Assembly: GCF_900205925.1 (NCBI RefSeq) | Contig: NZ_OAOD01000003.1 | Span: forward strand, 124,001 to 188,000 | DNA from: Clostridium peptidivorans | Lineage (GTDB): Bacteria; Bacillota; Clostridia; Clostridiales; Clostridiaceae | Reading direction: 5' to 3' | Length of the DNA stretch: 64,000 nucleotides | In this document: positions 38,403 through 47,717 of the stretch, piece by piece | Numbering within the stretch: position 1 is the stretch's first letter | Layout of the letters: every line of letters begins with the position of its first letter | Program-made: the position numbers and the translations under genes | Notes under the pieces: generated by a model | The model's input: only the letters and a program-made list of their open reading frames with translations | Told to the model about the DNA's origin: nothing | Database searches by the model: none

Positions 38403-39158
38403 CTGGCTATATTTCAGACAAGAGCACTAGTACTTAAAACTCAAGATTACAAGGAATCAGATAGATTGGTTTGGTTTTATACAGAGAAGCTAGGAAGAAT
38501 TTCTGCTATAGCTAAAGGTGCTAAGAAAAATAGAAGTAAGTATTTCTCAAATACTTTAACATTTACATATGGTGATTATATACTTTATAAAGGAAAAAGT
38601 ATGTATACACTAAATGAAGGCACTATTATAGATTCTTTTCAAGGTGTTTTAAGTGATTTTGACACTATATCCTATGCTTCATATCTTTGTGAACTTATAG
38701 ATATAAGCATGGCTGAAGAAGAAAGTAACAGGGAACTTTTTAAAGAACTTGTAACAGCTTTTTATCTTATTAAAAATAAGGCTTGTGATTTGGAAACCTT
38801 AGCTAGGGTTTTTGAAATGAAGGTGCTAAAAGCTACAGGATATGGACTTAATTTACATAAGTGTTCTATATGTAAAGAACCAATAAGTTCATCAAATTAT
38901 ATTAATATTCAATATCTTGGAGGAGTATGTAGTAAGTGCCAAAAATTAAATGGTATGAGGGTAAGCCCTGCAGCTTATAATATTATTAAATATCTAAATA
39001 ATTTAACACTGGAAAAATCCTATAGAGTAACAATACCTTCTAATTTAAAAGAAGAAATTGAAAAATTTTTAGGAGCTATTATAGCTCAAAGCTATCTTAG
39101 AAAACCTAAGAGTTTAGAAACATTAAACTTTATTAAAAGGAGTGAAAAAAGTGAGTGA
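38403..39158 (+). CDS. recO: DNA repair protein RecO, probable CTG start
   Basis: RecO helps load RecA at gaps with RecF and RecR. Homology clearly begins upstream of the first ordinary start codon: the frame reads (L)AIFQTRALVLKTQDYKESDR before TTG 38466. The best start is CTG 38403, eight bases after AAGGAG (38389-38394). No ATG, GTG or TTG lies in frame between the era stop and 38466. Starting at 38466 would remove the first strand of the OB fold. The zinc cysteines are visible as CSICKEP and CSKCQKL near residues 150-180. Length from CTG is 251 residues, normal for RecO. Confidence 0.88.
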   Translation: MAIFQTRALVLKTQDYKESDRLVWFYTEKLGRISAIAKGAKKNRSKYFSNTLTFTYGDYILYKGKSMYTLNEGTIIDSFQGVLSDFDTISYASYLCELIDISMAEEESNRELFKELVTAFYLIKNKACDLETLARVFEMKVLKATGYGLNLHKCSICKEPISSSNYINIQYLGGVCSKCQKLNGMRVSPAAYNIIKYLNNLTLEKSYRVTIPSNLKEEIEKFLGAIIAQSYLRKPKSLETLNFIKRSEKSE

Positions 39159-39756
39159 AATAACTTTAGAAAAAATTGATATTGTAAGAGACAGAACTGG
39201 AGTTAGCTATGCTGAAGCAAGAGAAGCTTTGGAAAAATGTGAAGGAAACGTAGTAGATGCATTAATATTTATTGAAGAAAGTAAAAAAGCTCCAAAGGAA
39301 AATCTATATACTAATAAAGATGAATTTATAAAATGGTTAAAAGATCTTATAAGTAAGGGAAACGTTACTAGAATAAAAATAAAAAAGGATGATAAGGTAT
39401 TATTAGATATTCCAGTAACTGCTGGATTGGTAGTGGCTATACCAAGTTTAATCTATTCACCACTTATTACTTTAGGAGTATTCGCAGCAGCTTTAACACA
39501 AATTACTATAGAAATAACTAGAAAAGATGGAACTGTTGAAGTAGTTAATAAAATATTAAAATCTACTGTAGAAGATGTAAAAGAAAAGGCTCAAAATGCT
39601 GCAGCTAAAGTACAAGATAGTGCATTAAATGTAAAAGATAAATTTACTGGTGAAAAAAGTAATACTAATGGCGAAAATAATAATATATACACATACACAG
39701 TTGACTTTGAAGAAATAGACGAGGAAAGTAGCTCGGAAAATAAGGAAAAGCAATAA
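39151..39756 (+). CDS. UBA-like plus DUF4342 protein
   Basis: The product (about 201 residues) starts with a UBA/TS-N type helical domain (VRDRTGVSYAEAREALEKCEGNVVDALIF), followed by DUF4342 with GNVTRIKIKKDDKVLLDIPV, a hydrophobic stretch (about residues 90-115) and a low-complexity tail. The domain order is common in Firmicutes, but no function is known. GTG 39151 follows AAAAGGAGTG and overlaps the recO stop by eight bases. Confidence 0.85.
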   Translation: MSEITLEKIDIVRDRTGVSYAEAREALEKCEGNVVDALIFIEESKKAPKENLYTNKDEFIKWLKDLISKGNVTRIKIKKDDKVLLDIPVTAGLVVAIPSLIYSPLITLGVFAAALTQITIEITRKDGTVEVVNKILKSTVEDVKEKAQNAAAKVQDSALNVKDKFTGEKSNTNGENNNIYTYTVDFEEIDEESSSENKEKQ

Positions 39757-39760
39757 AAAA

Positions 39761-39795
39761 GGTCAGCAGAAAAAATCTGCTGGCTTTTAGTTTTA
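39761..39795 (+). terminator. Terminator after recO-DUF4342
   Basis: GTCAGCAGA (39762-39770) pairs with TCTGCTGGC (39776-39784), with one G-U pair, followed by T-rich sequence. Confidence 0.88.
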
Positions 39796-39958
39796 AAGGT
39801 AAAATAGTTGAATAAAAAATGCATATTTGGTAAAATTTATTTAATGAGTATTTTTGTAATATATATACTAAAATTTAAGACTTTAATATTTTAAGATTAT
39901 TTTAAATGCGAAGTTATGTGTAAATAGAAAACAAAATGCTTAAAACATTAAAAAAAAA

Positions 39959-39987
39959 TAGACACATATAAATAAAAGTGTTATACT
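39959..39987 (+). promoter_or_regulatory. Promoter of the CcpN-like gene
   Basis: TAGACA (39959-39964) and TATACT (39982-39987) with exactly 17 bases between them fit a sigma-A promoter. It is placed about 65 bases before the gene at 40052. Confidence 0.65.
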
Positions 39988-40051
39988 ATTTATGAATTAA
40001 AGGGAAATAATACATATAATTATTGGTTATGTGTGAAAGAGGGTGAAATAA

Positions 40052-40687
40052 ATTAAACTATCACAAAGACAAGAAGAAATTATTAAGTTAGTAAAGGAAC
40101 ATGAGCCTATAACTAGTGAACAGTTAGCAGGTAAATTAAGTGTGACTAGGGCAGCATTAAGACCAGATTTAGCTATTCTCACCATGACAGGAATTTTAGA
40201 AGCAAAGCCAAAGGTAGGATATATATATTCCAGGAAACCCTCTTATAGCTTGGTTTATGACTACATAAGAAACATACAGGTAAAGGACGTAATGGGAAGT
40301 CCTGTAGTTGTTAATGAATCTACCATGGTTTATGATGCTATAGTAAATTTATTTTTAAATGATGTTGGGACACTTTTTGTAGAAAATAACGGATTGCTTG
40401 TAGGTGCAGTTTCAAGAAAAGACTTTTTAAAGTCTGCTATGGGAGGAACTGACATGCATAAGATACCTGTAGGTATTATAATGACTAGAATGCCTAATAT
40501 AGTGTTTGTAAAAGAGGAAGATAGCGCTTATGAAGCAGCTATAAAAATTATAGAGCATGAAGTAGATAGTTTGCCAGTTGTAAAAAAGGCTGATGACAAT
40601 GATAAAAAAGAAGCTTATAAAATAATTGGTAAAATATCAAAAACTAATATCACAAAACTTTTAGTTAAAATGGGAGAAAGCTCATAA
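40052..40687 (+). CDS. CcpN-like HTH-CBS regulator, probable ATT start
   Basis: CcpN-type proteins pair an N-terminal winged helix with two CBS domains and control gluconeogenic genes in Bacillus. The product shows LSQRQEEIIKLVKEHEP, the helix TSEQLAGKLSVTRAALRPDL, and CBS domains at about residues 75-135 and 145-205. The HTH begins before any ATG, GTG or TTG. The frame is closed by TAA at 40049-40051, and the only plausible start is the next codon, ATT 40052, eight bases after AGGG. A start at GTG 40142 would destroy the HTH. Its place 89 bases before ppdK suggests it controls pyruvate phosphate dikinase. Confidence 0.85.
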   Translation: MKLSQRQEEIIKLVKEHEPITSEQLAGKLSVTRAALRPDLAILTMTGILEAKPKVGYIYSRKPSYSLVYDYIRNIQVKDVMGSPVVVNESTMVYDAIVNLFLNDVGTLFVENNGLLVGAVSRKDFLKSAMGGTDMHKIPVGIIMTRMPNIVFVKEEDSAYEAAIKIIEHEVDSLPVVKKADDNDKKEAYKIIGKISKTNITKLLVKMGESS

Positions 40688-40776
40688 AAAGAATTTAAGG
40701 AGTATACTAATAAACTCTTTAATATAATAAATATAATAAATAGATAAATAAACATACAAAAGGGGTTGTTTTATAA

Positions 40777-43410
40777 ATGGAAAGCAAAAAGTATGTATAC
40801 CTGTTTAACGAAGGCAATGCCTCAATGAAAAATTTACTTGGTGGAAAGGGTGCTAACTTAGCAGAAATGACTAATTTAGGTATACCTGTACCACAAGGTT
40901 TTACAGTTTCTACGGAAGCTTGTACTAGATATTATGAAGATGGTAAAAGAATATCTGATGAAATAGTAAATGAAATTTCTAATGCTATGGCAAAACTTGA
41001 AAATGTTACAGGAAAGAAATTTGGGAGCTTAGAAAATCCTCTTCTTGTATCCGTAAGATCCGGAGCAAGAGTTTCTATGCCAGGTATGATGGATACAATT
41101 TTAAACCTTGGTTTAAATGATAATACGGTAGTAGCTTTAAGTAATTTAACTAATAATGAAAGATTTGCATATGATTCTTATAGAAGATTTATACAGATGT
41201 TTTCAGATGTAGTTATGGGAATAGATAAAAGAAAATTTGAAGATATTTTAGATGAAGTTAAGGAATCCATAGGAGCTAAATTTGATACGGATTTAAAGGC
41301 ATCTGATTTAAAGGAAGTAGTAAAAAAATATAAGGCTTTATATAAAAAGGAAATGGGAGAAGATTTCCCTGAAGATCCTAAAGCTCAGTTAATAGAAGCA
41401 GTAACTGCAGTATTTAGATCTTGGGATAATCCAAGAGCCATTGTATATAGAAGATTAAATGATATTCCAGGAAGCTGGGGTACAGCAGTTAATATTCAAA
41501 GTATGGTATTTGGTAATATGGGAGATACATCAGGTACAGGTGTTGCATTTACTAGAAATCCTGCTACTGGTGAAAAAGAAATCTTTGGTGAATATCTTAT
41601 AAATGCTCAAGGTGAAGATGTTGTTGCAGGAATTAGAACACCTCTGCCTATAACTAGATTACAGGAAGATCTTCCTGAATGTTATAAAGAGTTTATGGAT
41701 ATAGCTAATAGATTAGAAAATCACTACAAAGACATGCAGGATATGGAGTTCACTATTGAACAGAGTAAACTATATTTCCTTCAAACAAGAAATGGTAAGA
41801 GAACAGCTCAAGCAGCACTAAAAATAGCTGTTGAAATGGTAGAAGAAGGACTTATAACTAAAACAGAAGCTGTACTTAAAGTTGACCCAAAGCAGCTAGA
41901 TACATTACTTCACCCAAACTTTGATGCACATCAGCTTGAAAATGCTAAGGTTATAGCCAAAGGACTTCCAGCTTCTCCAGGAGCAGCTTGTGGAAAGGTG
42001 TATTTCACAGCTGAAGATGCAAAGGCACATCATGAATTAGGTGAAAAAGTTGTGCTTGTAAGAAATGAAACATCTCCTGAAGATATAGAAGGAATGATTG
42101 CATCAGAAGGTATACTTACTGTAAGAGGAGGTATGACATCTCACGCTGCAGTTGTGGCTAGAGGTATGGGAACTTGTTGTGTTGCAGGATGTGGAGAAGT
42201 AGTTGTACATGAAAGTACAAAATGCTTTGAAGTTAATGGAGAAATATATAAAGAAGGAGATTATATATCCTTAGATGGAAGTACAGGATATGTATATGGT
42301 CAGGCAATTAAGACTGTAGCTCCTGAAATAAGCGGATATTTTGGAATATTTATGTCATGGGCAGATGAAATAAGAGCTATGAAAGTTAGAGCAAATGCAG
42401 ATACTCCAAGAGATGCAGCTCAAGCAGTTAAGTTTGGAGCTGAAGGTATAGGACTTTGTAGAACAGAGCATATGTTCTTTGATGAAGATAGAATTCCAGC
42501 AGTAAGAGAAATGATAGTATCAGAAACAGAAGAACAAAGAAGAAAGGCTTTAGATAAGCTTTTACCAATGCAAAGAGAAGACTTTATAGGAATTTATGAG
42601 GCTATGGAAGAAAGACCGGTAACTATAAGATTTCTAGATCCACCACTACATGAATTCCTTCCAACAGAAGATGAAGATATTGAAGAATTAGCAAAGGATA
42701 TGGGAATAACATTCCAAACATTAAAATCTAAAGTTGAATCTTTACATGAATTTAACCCAATGATGGGCCATAGAGGATGTAGACTTAGCGTATCATATCC
42801 AGAAATCGCGGAAATGCAAACAAGAGCCGTTATAGAAGCAGCTATAAAAGTTAAAAAAGATAAGGGCTTCAATATAGTTCCTGAAATAATGATACCACTT
42901 GTAGGCGAAGTAAAAGAACTTAAATATGTAAAAGATATAGTTGTAAATATTGCAAATTCTATAATACATGAAGCAGGAGTGGACTTAAAGTATCATGTAG
43001 GTACAATGATAGAAATCCCAAGAGCAGTTATAACTGCAGATGAAATTGCAAAGGAAGCAGAATTCTTCTCATTTGGTACAAATGATTTAACACAAATGTC
43101 ATTTGGCTTCTCAAGAGATGATGCTGGTAAGTTCTTAAACGATTATTATGAAAAGAAAATATATGAGTTTGATCCATTCCAAAAACTAGATCAAAAGGGA
43201 GTAGGAAAACTTGTAGAAATGGCTTGCGAATTAGGTAAAAAAGCAAGACCAGATATCAAGCTTGGAATATGTGGAGAGCATGGTGGAGATCCATCTTCAG
43301 TGGAATTTTTCCATGAAACAGGATTAAATTATGTATCTTGCTCGCCTTATAGAGTCCCAGTGGCAAGGCTTGCAGCAGCTCAAGCACAAGTAAAAAATCC
43401 TAGAAAATAA
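40777..43410 (+). CDS. ppdK: Pyruvate, phosphate dikinase
   Basis: PPDK interconverts pyruvate, ATP and phosphate with PEP, AMP and pyrophosphate, a key step in anaerobic clostridial glycolysis or gluconeogenesis. The 877-residue product has the N-terminal ATP-grasp domain (LLGGKGANLAEM), the swivelling phospho-histidine domain with GGMTSHAAVVARGMG near 450, and the C-terminal PEP-binding barrel with GLCRTEHMF and SFGTNDLTQMSFGFSRDD. The last segment carries the catalytic Cys region (LGICGEHGGDP). AAAAGGGG precedes ATG 40777. Confidence 0.98.
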   Translation: MESKKYVYLFNEGNASMKNLLGGKGANLAEMTNLGIPVPQGFTVSTEACTRYYEDGKRISDEIVNEISNAMAKLENVTGKKFGSLENPLLVSVRSGARVSMPGMMDTILNLGLNDNTVVALSNLTNNERFAYDSYRRFIQMFSDVVMGIDKRKFEDILDEVKESIGAKFDTDLKASDLKEVVKKYKALYKKEMGEDFPEDPKAQLIEAVTAVFRSWDNPRAIVYRRLNDIPGSWGTAVNIQSMVFGNMGDTSGTGVAFTRNPATGEKEIFGEYLINAQGEDVVAGIRTPLPITRLQEDLPECYKEFMDIANRLENHYKDMQDMEFTIEQSKLYFLQTRNGKRTAQAALKIAVEMVEEGLITKTEAVLKVDPKQLDTLLHPNFDAHQLENAKVIAKGLPASPGAACGKVYFTAEDAKAHHELGEKVVLVRNETSPEDIEGMIASEGILTVRGGMTSHAAVVARGMGTCCVAGCGEVVVHESTKCFEVNGEIYKEGDYISLDGSTGYVYGQAIKTVAPEISGYFGIFMSWADEIRAMKVRANADTPRDAAQAVKFGAEGIGLCRTEHMFFDEDRIPAVREMIVSETEEQRRKALDKLLPMQREDFIGIYEAMEERPVTIRFLDPPLHEFLPTEDEDIEELAKDMGITFQTLKSKVESLHEFNPMMGHRGCRLSVSYPEIAEMQTRAVIEAAIKVKKDKGFNIVPEIMIPLVGEVKELKYVKDIVVNIANSIIHEAGVDLKYHVGTMIEIPRAVITADEIAKEAEFFSFGTNDLTQMSFGFSRDDAGKFLNDYYEKKIYEFDPFQKLDQKGVGKLVEMACELGKKARPDIKLGICGEHGGDPSSVEFFHETGLNYVSCSPYRVPVARLAAAQAQVKNPRK

Positions 43411-43419
43411 AGTTATTAA

Positions 43420-43453
43420 AAAGCTAAGTCCTAAATATTTAGGACTTAGCTTT
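43420..43453. terminator. Perfect 17-bp bidirectional terminator palindrome
   Basis: AAAGCTAAGTCCTAAAT (43420-43436) is followed directly by its reverse complement (43437-43453) with no spacer, so the fold has a tight loop of its own central bases. It separates convergent ppdK and the CotS-like gene and overlaps the latter's stop codon. Confidence 0.9.
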
Positions 43454-44519
43454 AATTTAGTGTAGCTTCAAATTTGTCTTCTATATATTTCCCAAATTCA
43501 TAGACAAATTTACAGTGTTCTTCAGTTTTATTTACAGATTTTTTTAACAATGTAAAGAAGGAAGTTTTATTACATTTCTTTATATTGTTATAATAATCTC
43601 TAGAAATTTTCCAATATTTTTGTGGAAAGCTTAAATATGATAAAATATACTTATACTCATCTAAATTTAAAGGGCGCATTTTTTCATACATATTTAAACA
43701 TTTTATACACAAATCAAAGTTCCATCTAGTTTTATCACGTTTTAGTATTCTTCTTAAAAAATAAGATATATCATGAACACAATAGTCCATCTTACATTTA
43801 TCAAAGTCTATTACCCAAATAGAGTTATCTTTATCAAATATTATATTCTTATTTACGTAATCTAGATGGCATAAGGAAATACCTAAATTCTTAAAATTTA
43901 TACTATTGCATACAGAAAGTGAAGTTTTAGCAAGTAAAAAGTTGTCATTAAAATTTTGAAGAAATGATCTTGAAAAATTATCCTTATATCTAAATGCGTT
44001 ATTTGAGCACTTTAAAAGATCACCAAAATGTTTAGATGTAGCTAAAGTTGTATCTTCAAATTCGGAGCGCAAATTACTTCCTTTGATAGGTTCAAAATTT
44101 ATTGTACATCTGTGCATTTTTCCGAGATTTAAGGCGGAAAGCAAAGTATCTGAGTCATTGTCATAACTACATTTGCGTCCTTCAATCCAATCTGTCAATA
44201 TAAAAAGCATGTCATTGTAATTTACAAACCTACTTTTATTGTATGTAGGTAGCACTCTAGGAACAAGTACATTATGCCTATAAAGCCATTCTATAGATGA
44301 ATATACAAATAATAAATCTTCTTTATTAAAGTAAACTTTTTTAAGACAATAATTTTTATCTGTATCTGAAACTTTATAAACAGCTCGTTGTTTATCTGTA
44401 TCTTTAAACTTTACCCTCTCAACAAAGCAATTTTCAAGGTTATAATAAGGAAGTACGTATTTTTTTATATTTTCTTCGGATAATAAATCATAACTATATG
44501 TTGAAGCCATACTTGGCAT
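43452..44519 (-). CDS. CotS-family spore coat kinase-like protein
   Basis: The 355-residue product has the aminoglycoside phosphotransferase-like fold of the CotS/CotI/YsxE family. It shows a lysine-bearing N-lobe (YCLKKVYF), LTDWIEGRK near 110, the catalytic-loop region CHLDYVNKNIIFD near 220 and VIDFDKCKMD with the metal-binding Asp near 240. CotS-type proteins are incorporated into or act on the spore coat. AAGGAG lies seven bases before ATG on the minus strand. It is transcribed against ppdK and away from dgt. Confidence 0.85.
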   Translation of the reverse strand: MPSMASTYSYDLLSEENIKKYVLPYYNLENCFVERVKFKDTDKQRAVYKVSDTDKNYCLKKVYFNKEDLLFVYSSIEWLYRHNVLVPRVLPTYNKSRFVNYNDMLFILTDWIEGRKCSYDNDSDTLLSALNLGKMHRCTINFEPIKGSNLRSEFEDTTLATSKHFGDLLKCSNNAFRYKDNFSRSFLQNFNDNFLLAKTSLSVCNSINFKNLGISLCHLDYVNKNIIFDKDNSIWVIDFDKCKMDYCVHDISYFLRRILKRDKTRWNFDLCIKCLNMYEKMRPLNLDEYKYILSYLSFPQKYWKISRDYYNNIKKCNKTSFFTLLKKSVNKTEEHCKFVYEFGKYIEDKFEATLN

Positions 44520-44653
44520 ATAAACACTCCTTATCTATTCATCTATTATAATGATATTACTTATAATTTAATATTATACATAGTAATTTTTATATTAGTA
44601 AAAATAAAAGGAGTTTCACGTATAATATAGAATACATAAGAGTGGTGATGAAT

Positions 44654-45688
44654 ATGTTAATTAGAGAAACAATAGAAGAAAATGAAAGGAAGATTTTAAT
44701 AAGGGAGGCATCATTAGCCGCAAAGTCTAAAGGAAGAAAAGTTGTAGAAAAAGATGACGAAATAAGAACTTGTTTCATGGTAGATAGAGATAGAATAATT
44801 CATAGTAAATCTTTTAGAAGACTTAAACATAAAACTCAAGTATATATAAAAACTTGGGGGGACCACTATAGAACTAGACTTACTCATACTTTAGAAGTAG
44901 CGCAAATTGGAAAGACCATAGGCAAGGGCATAGGTTTAAATGAAGATCTTATTGAAGCTATAGCTTTAGGACACGATATAGGCCATGTAGCTTTTGCACA
45001 TAATGGTGAAGATGTATTAAATGAATTGCTTCCCGAAGGTTTTAGACATAATGAAAATAGTATAAGAGTACTTACAAAAATTGAAAGACAGGGAAGAGGA
45101 TTAAACTTAACAAAAGAAGTTTTAGATGGAATACTAAATCATAGTGGTTTTTCTAAAGGAGAAAATGGAGCTAAGGCATTTACTTTAGAAGGGCAAGTAG
45201 TAAGATATAGTGATAAAATTGCATATGTAAATCACGATATTGATGATTCTATAAGGGCCGGGATTTTAAAAGAAGAAGAAATACCACGAGAGCTTCTTAA
45301 AATTCTTGGGAAAAGCCATGGAGAAAGAATAGATACTTTAGTAAGAGATCTTGTTTATAATACCTTAGGTAATATAAAAGATGGCAAGGTACAGGTATGT
45401 TTAAGCTCAGAAATTGAAAGAGCTTTGATAGAACTTAGAAAATTTATGTTCGAAAAGGTATATAAAGGATCTATATTAAAGGAAGAAAGAGATAAGGCTA
45501 AATTTGTATTAAAACAAGTATTTACATATTATATAAAGTATCCTGAAAAAATGCCTGAGTTTTATTTAAAAGTTGTGGAAGAAGAAGGATTATATAGAGG
45601 AGTTACAGATTACATATCAGGGATGAGTGATGATTATTGCCTTATTATATTCAATCAAATATATGTTCCTAAAATTGTAATTTATTAG
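44654..45688 (+). CDS. dgt: Deoxyguanosinetriphosphate triphosphohydrolase-like HD protein
   Basis: The product (about 344 residues) is an HD-domain dNTPase: [17 protein letters not shown] gives the first His, [14 protein letters not shown] the HD pair, and [13 protein letters not shown] the last Asp. Such enzymes remove triphosphate from dNTPs, mostly dGTP. In Firmicutes this gene usually lies just before dnaG-rpoD, as here. GTG 44642, ATG 44648 and ATG 44654 are possible starts; 44654 is best placed after GGTG, though the ribosome site is modest. Confidence 0.92.
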   Translation: MLIRETIEENERKILIREASLAAKSKGRKVVEKDDEIRTCFMVDRDRIIHSKSFRRLKHKTQVYIKTWGDHYRTRLTHTLEVAQIGKTIGKGIGLNEDLIEAIALGHDIGHVAFAHNGEDVLNELLPEGFRHNENSIRVLTKIERQGRGLNLTKEVLDGILNHSGFSKGENGAKAFTLEGQVVRYSDKIAYVNHDIDDSIRAGILKEEEIPRELLKILGKSHGERIDTLVRDLVYNTLGNIKDGKVQVCLSSEIERALIELRKFMFEKVYKGSILKEERDKAKFVLKQVFTYYIKYPEKMPEFYLKVVEEEGLYRGVTDYISGMSDDYCLIIFNQIYVPKIVIY

Positions 45689-45872
45689 TATAAAACCTAA
45701 GTTAATTGGAAAAATAATGTTTGTGTGTAATAAAATAAAAAATATAAATATGAAGGATATTTTGATTTTTTACAGAATATATAAATATAATATAAAACTT
45801 ACACTAATATTTAATATTGTAGAAGGATTATAATTATTTTTGTCGAATATATAAAATAAATCAGATATTTTG

Positions 45873-45902
45873 TTGCAAAATCATACAAAAGTTTATTATA
45901 AT
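45873..45902 (+). promoter_or_regulatory. Probable promoter of dnaG-rpoD
   Basis: TTGCAA (45873-45878) and TATAAT (45897-45902) with 18-base spacing lie 24 bases before the dnaG start. Other AT-rich -10-like boxes occur upstream in the 238-bp gap. Confidence 0.55.
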
Positions 45903-45926
45903 TAAAAGGTTAGGTGAAATAAATAA

Positions 45927-47693
45927 TTGATATCGGAAGATGTCGTTCAAAAGGTAAAGGAATCTAGTGATATAGTTGATGTGATAGGAGAAACAGTAAA
46001 GTTAAAAAGAGCAGGCAAATATTATGTTGGGTTATGCCCATTTCATAATGAAAAATCTCCTTCTTTTACTGTAACACCAGATAAGCAAATCTACAAGTGC
46101 TTTGGCTGTGGTGAAGCTGGAAATGTCATAAGTTTTGTTATGAAGACCAGAAATATATCATTTACAGATGCAGTACAGGTTCTTGCAGATAAAGCAAATA
46201 TTACTATAGCTTATGGTAACAATAATGTACAACAACAAAATAACTTAAAGTTGTATAACATAAATGTAGAAACAGCTAGATTTTATTTTTATAATTTAAG
46301 AAAAAATAAAAATGCAATGCAGTATTTATCTAAAAGAGGTGTTACCCCTCAAATAATAAATAAGTTTGGCCTCGGGTATGCTCCAGATAGTTGGGATTCC
46401 CTAATAAAATTTCTTAAGGGTAAGGGATATACTGAACTCGACATGTTAAATGCAGGGCTTATTATAAAAAGCGAAAAAGGAGCTTTTTATGATAGATTTA
46501 GAAATAGAATAATATTTCCTGTATTTGATTATAGGAACAAGGTAATTGGTTTTGGTGGAAGAGTATTAGATAATTCTAAACCGAAGTATTTAAACTCTCC
46601 TGAGACTCCAATATTTCACAAGGGAACTAATTTATATGGTTTAAATTTTGCAAGTAAGGATGTTAGAGATAGAACACTTATAATTGTAGAAGGCTATATG
46701 GATTGTATATCACTTTATCAATATGGAATAAACTATGCTGTAGCATCATTAGGTACGGCTCTTACGGCGTCTCAAGCAAAGCTTTTAAAGAGATTTGTAG
46801 ATAAGATAATTATTTCATATGATGCAGATGCAGCAGGGCAAAATGCAACATTAAGGGGACTTGATATTTTAAAGGATGAAGGACTTGAAGTTAAGGTGCT
46901 TACGGTTCCAGATGGAAAGGATCCAGATGAATATTTAAAAAATCATGGAAGAGAGGCCTTTGTAAATTTAATAAAAGATGCCCTTCCAATTGTAGATTAT
47001 AAACTGGAAAAGATAGAAGAAAAAACTAACTTTCAAAACTCAGAAGAAGTAGTAAGATATACAGAAGAAGCAACTGAAATAATAAGAAATCTTCATCCAG
47101 TGGAGAAGGATAAATACATAAAGAAGATTTCAACTAAGGTAAAATTAAGTGAAGAAATTTTATATCAAATAGTTAATAAAAAGTACCAAAAGGATGGAAA
47201 TAATCGAAGAGAGATGAATATTGAATCCATTTTGGGAAATAAATTATATATAGAACCTGCATATATAAAGGCAGAAAGACTTCTCATAAGGATAATTATA
47301 AAAAAGAGAGAATTGATTTCTTATATTAAGGATAGGATTAAAATAGAGGATATGATATTAAAATCCCATCAAGATATATTTAATACTATACTAGAAAATT
47401 CAAATTTATCTTTAGAAGAAATGGGAAATAAAGTTGAATTAAATAGCCAGAAGTCTGAAATCATAAAGGAGTGGGTGAGTATACTTCAAAGCGATATAAG
47501 CAATGAAGAAATAGATTACAAGTTGCTTATAGATGATTGCATACGGGAAATAAAAAGATATAAGCTAGAAGAGGAAAAAAATGAAATAATGTTAAGGATA
47601 AAAGAATATGAAGCCAATGGGAATGTAACTGAATCCATGAAAGTTGCTAAGGAACTTATGAATGTTCAAAAGCAGCTAAATGGTTTGCAGTAA
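45927..47693 (+). CDS. dnaG: DNA primase DnaG
   Basis: DnaG makes RNA primers for replication. The 588-residue product starts ISEDVVQKVKESSDIVDVIG from TTG 45927, with AGGTGA about nine bases upstream. The N-terminal zinc site is CPFHNEKSPSFTVTPDKQIYKC-type (CxxH...CxxC, with CFGCG). The TOPRIM core shows VEGYMDCISLYQ near 250 and SYDADAAGQ near 300, and a DnaB-binding helical C terminus follows. It is 24 bases upstream of rpoD, the conserved macromolecular synthesis operon. Confidence 0.96.
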   Translation: MISEDVVQKVKESSDIVDVIGETVKLKRAGKYYVGLCPFHNEKSPSFTVTPDKQIYKCFGCGEAGNVISFVMKTRNISFTDAVQVLADKANITIAYGNNNVQQQNNLKLYNINVETARFYFYNLRKNKNAMQYLSKRGVTPQIINKFGLGYAPDSWDSLIKFLKGKGYTELDMLNAGLIIKSEKGAFYDRFRNRIIFPVFDYRNKVIGFGGRVLDNSKPKYLNSPETPIFHKGTNLYGLNFASKDVRDRTLIIVEGYMDCISLYQYGINYAVASLGTALTASQAKLLKRFVDKIIISYDADAAGQNATLRGLDILKDEGLEVKVLTVPDGKDPDEYLKNHGREAFVNLIKDALPIVDYKLEKIEEKTNFQNSEEVVRYTEEATEIIRNLHPVEKDKYIKKISTKVKLSEEILYQIVNKKYQKDGNNRREMNIESILGNKLYIEPAYIKAERLLIRIIIKKRELISYIKDRIKIEDMILKSHQDIFNTILENSNLSLEEMGNKVELNSQKSEIIKEWVSILQSDISNEEIDYKLLIDDCIREIKRYKLEEEKNEIMLRIKEYEANGNVTESMKVAKELMNVQKQLNGLQ

Positions 47694-47717
47694 GGGCGGA
47701 AGGAGGCCATATATATA

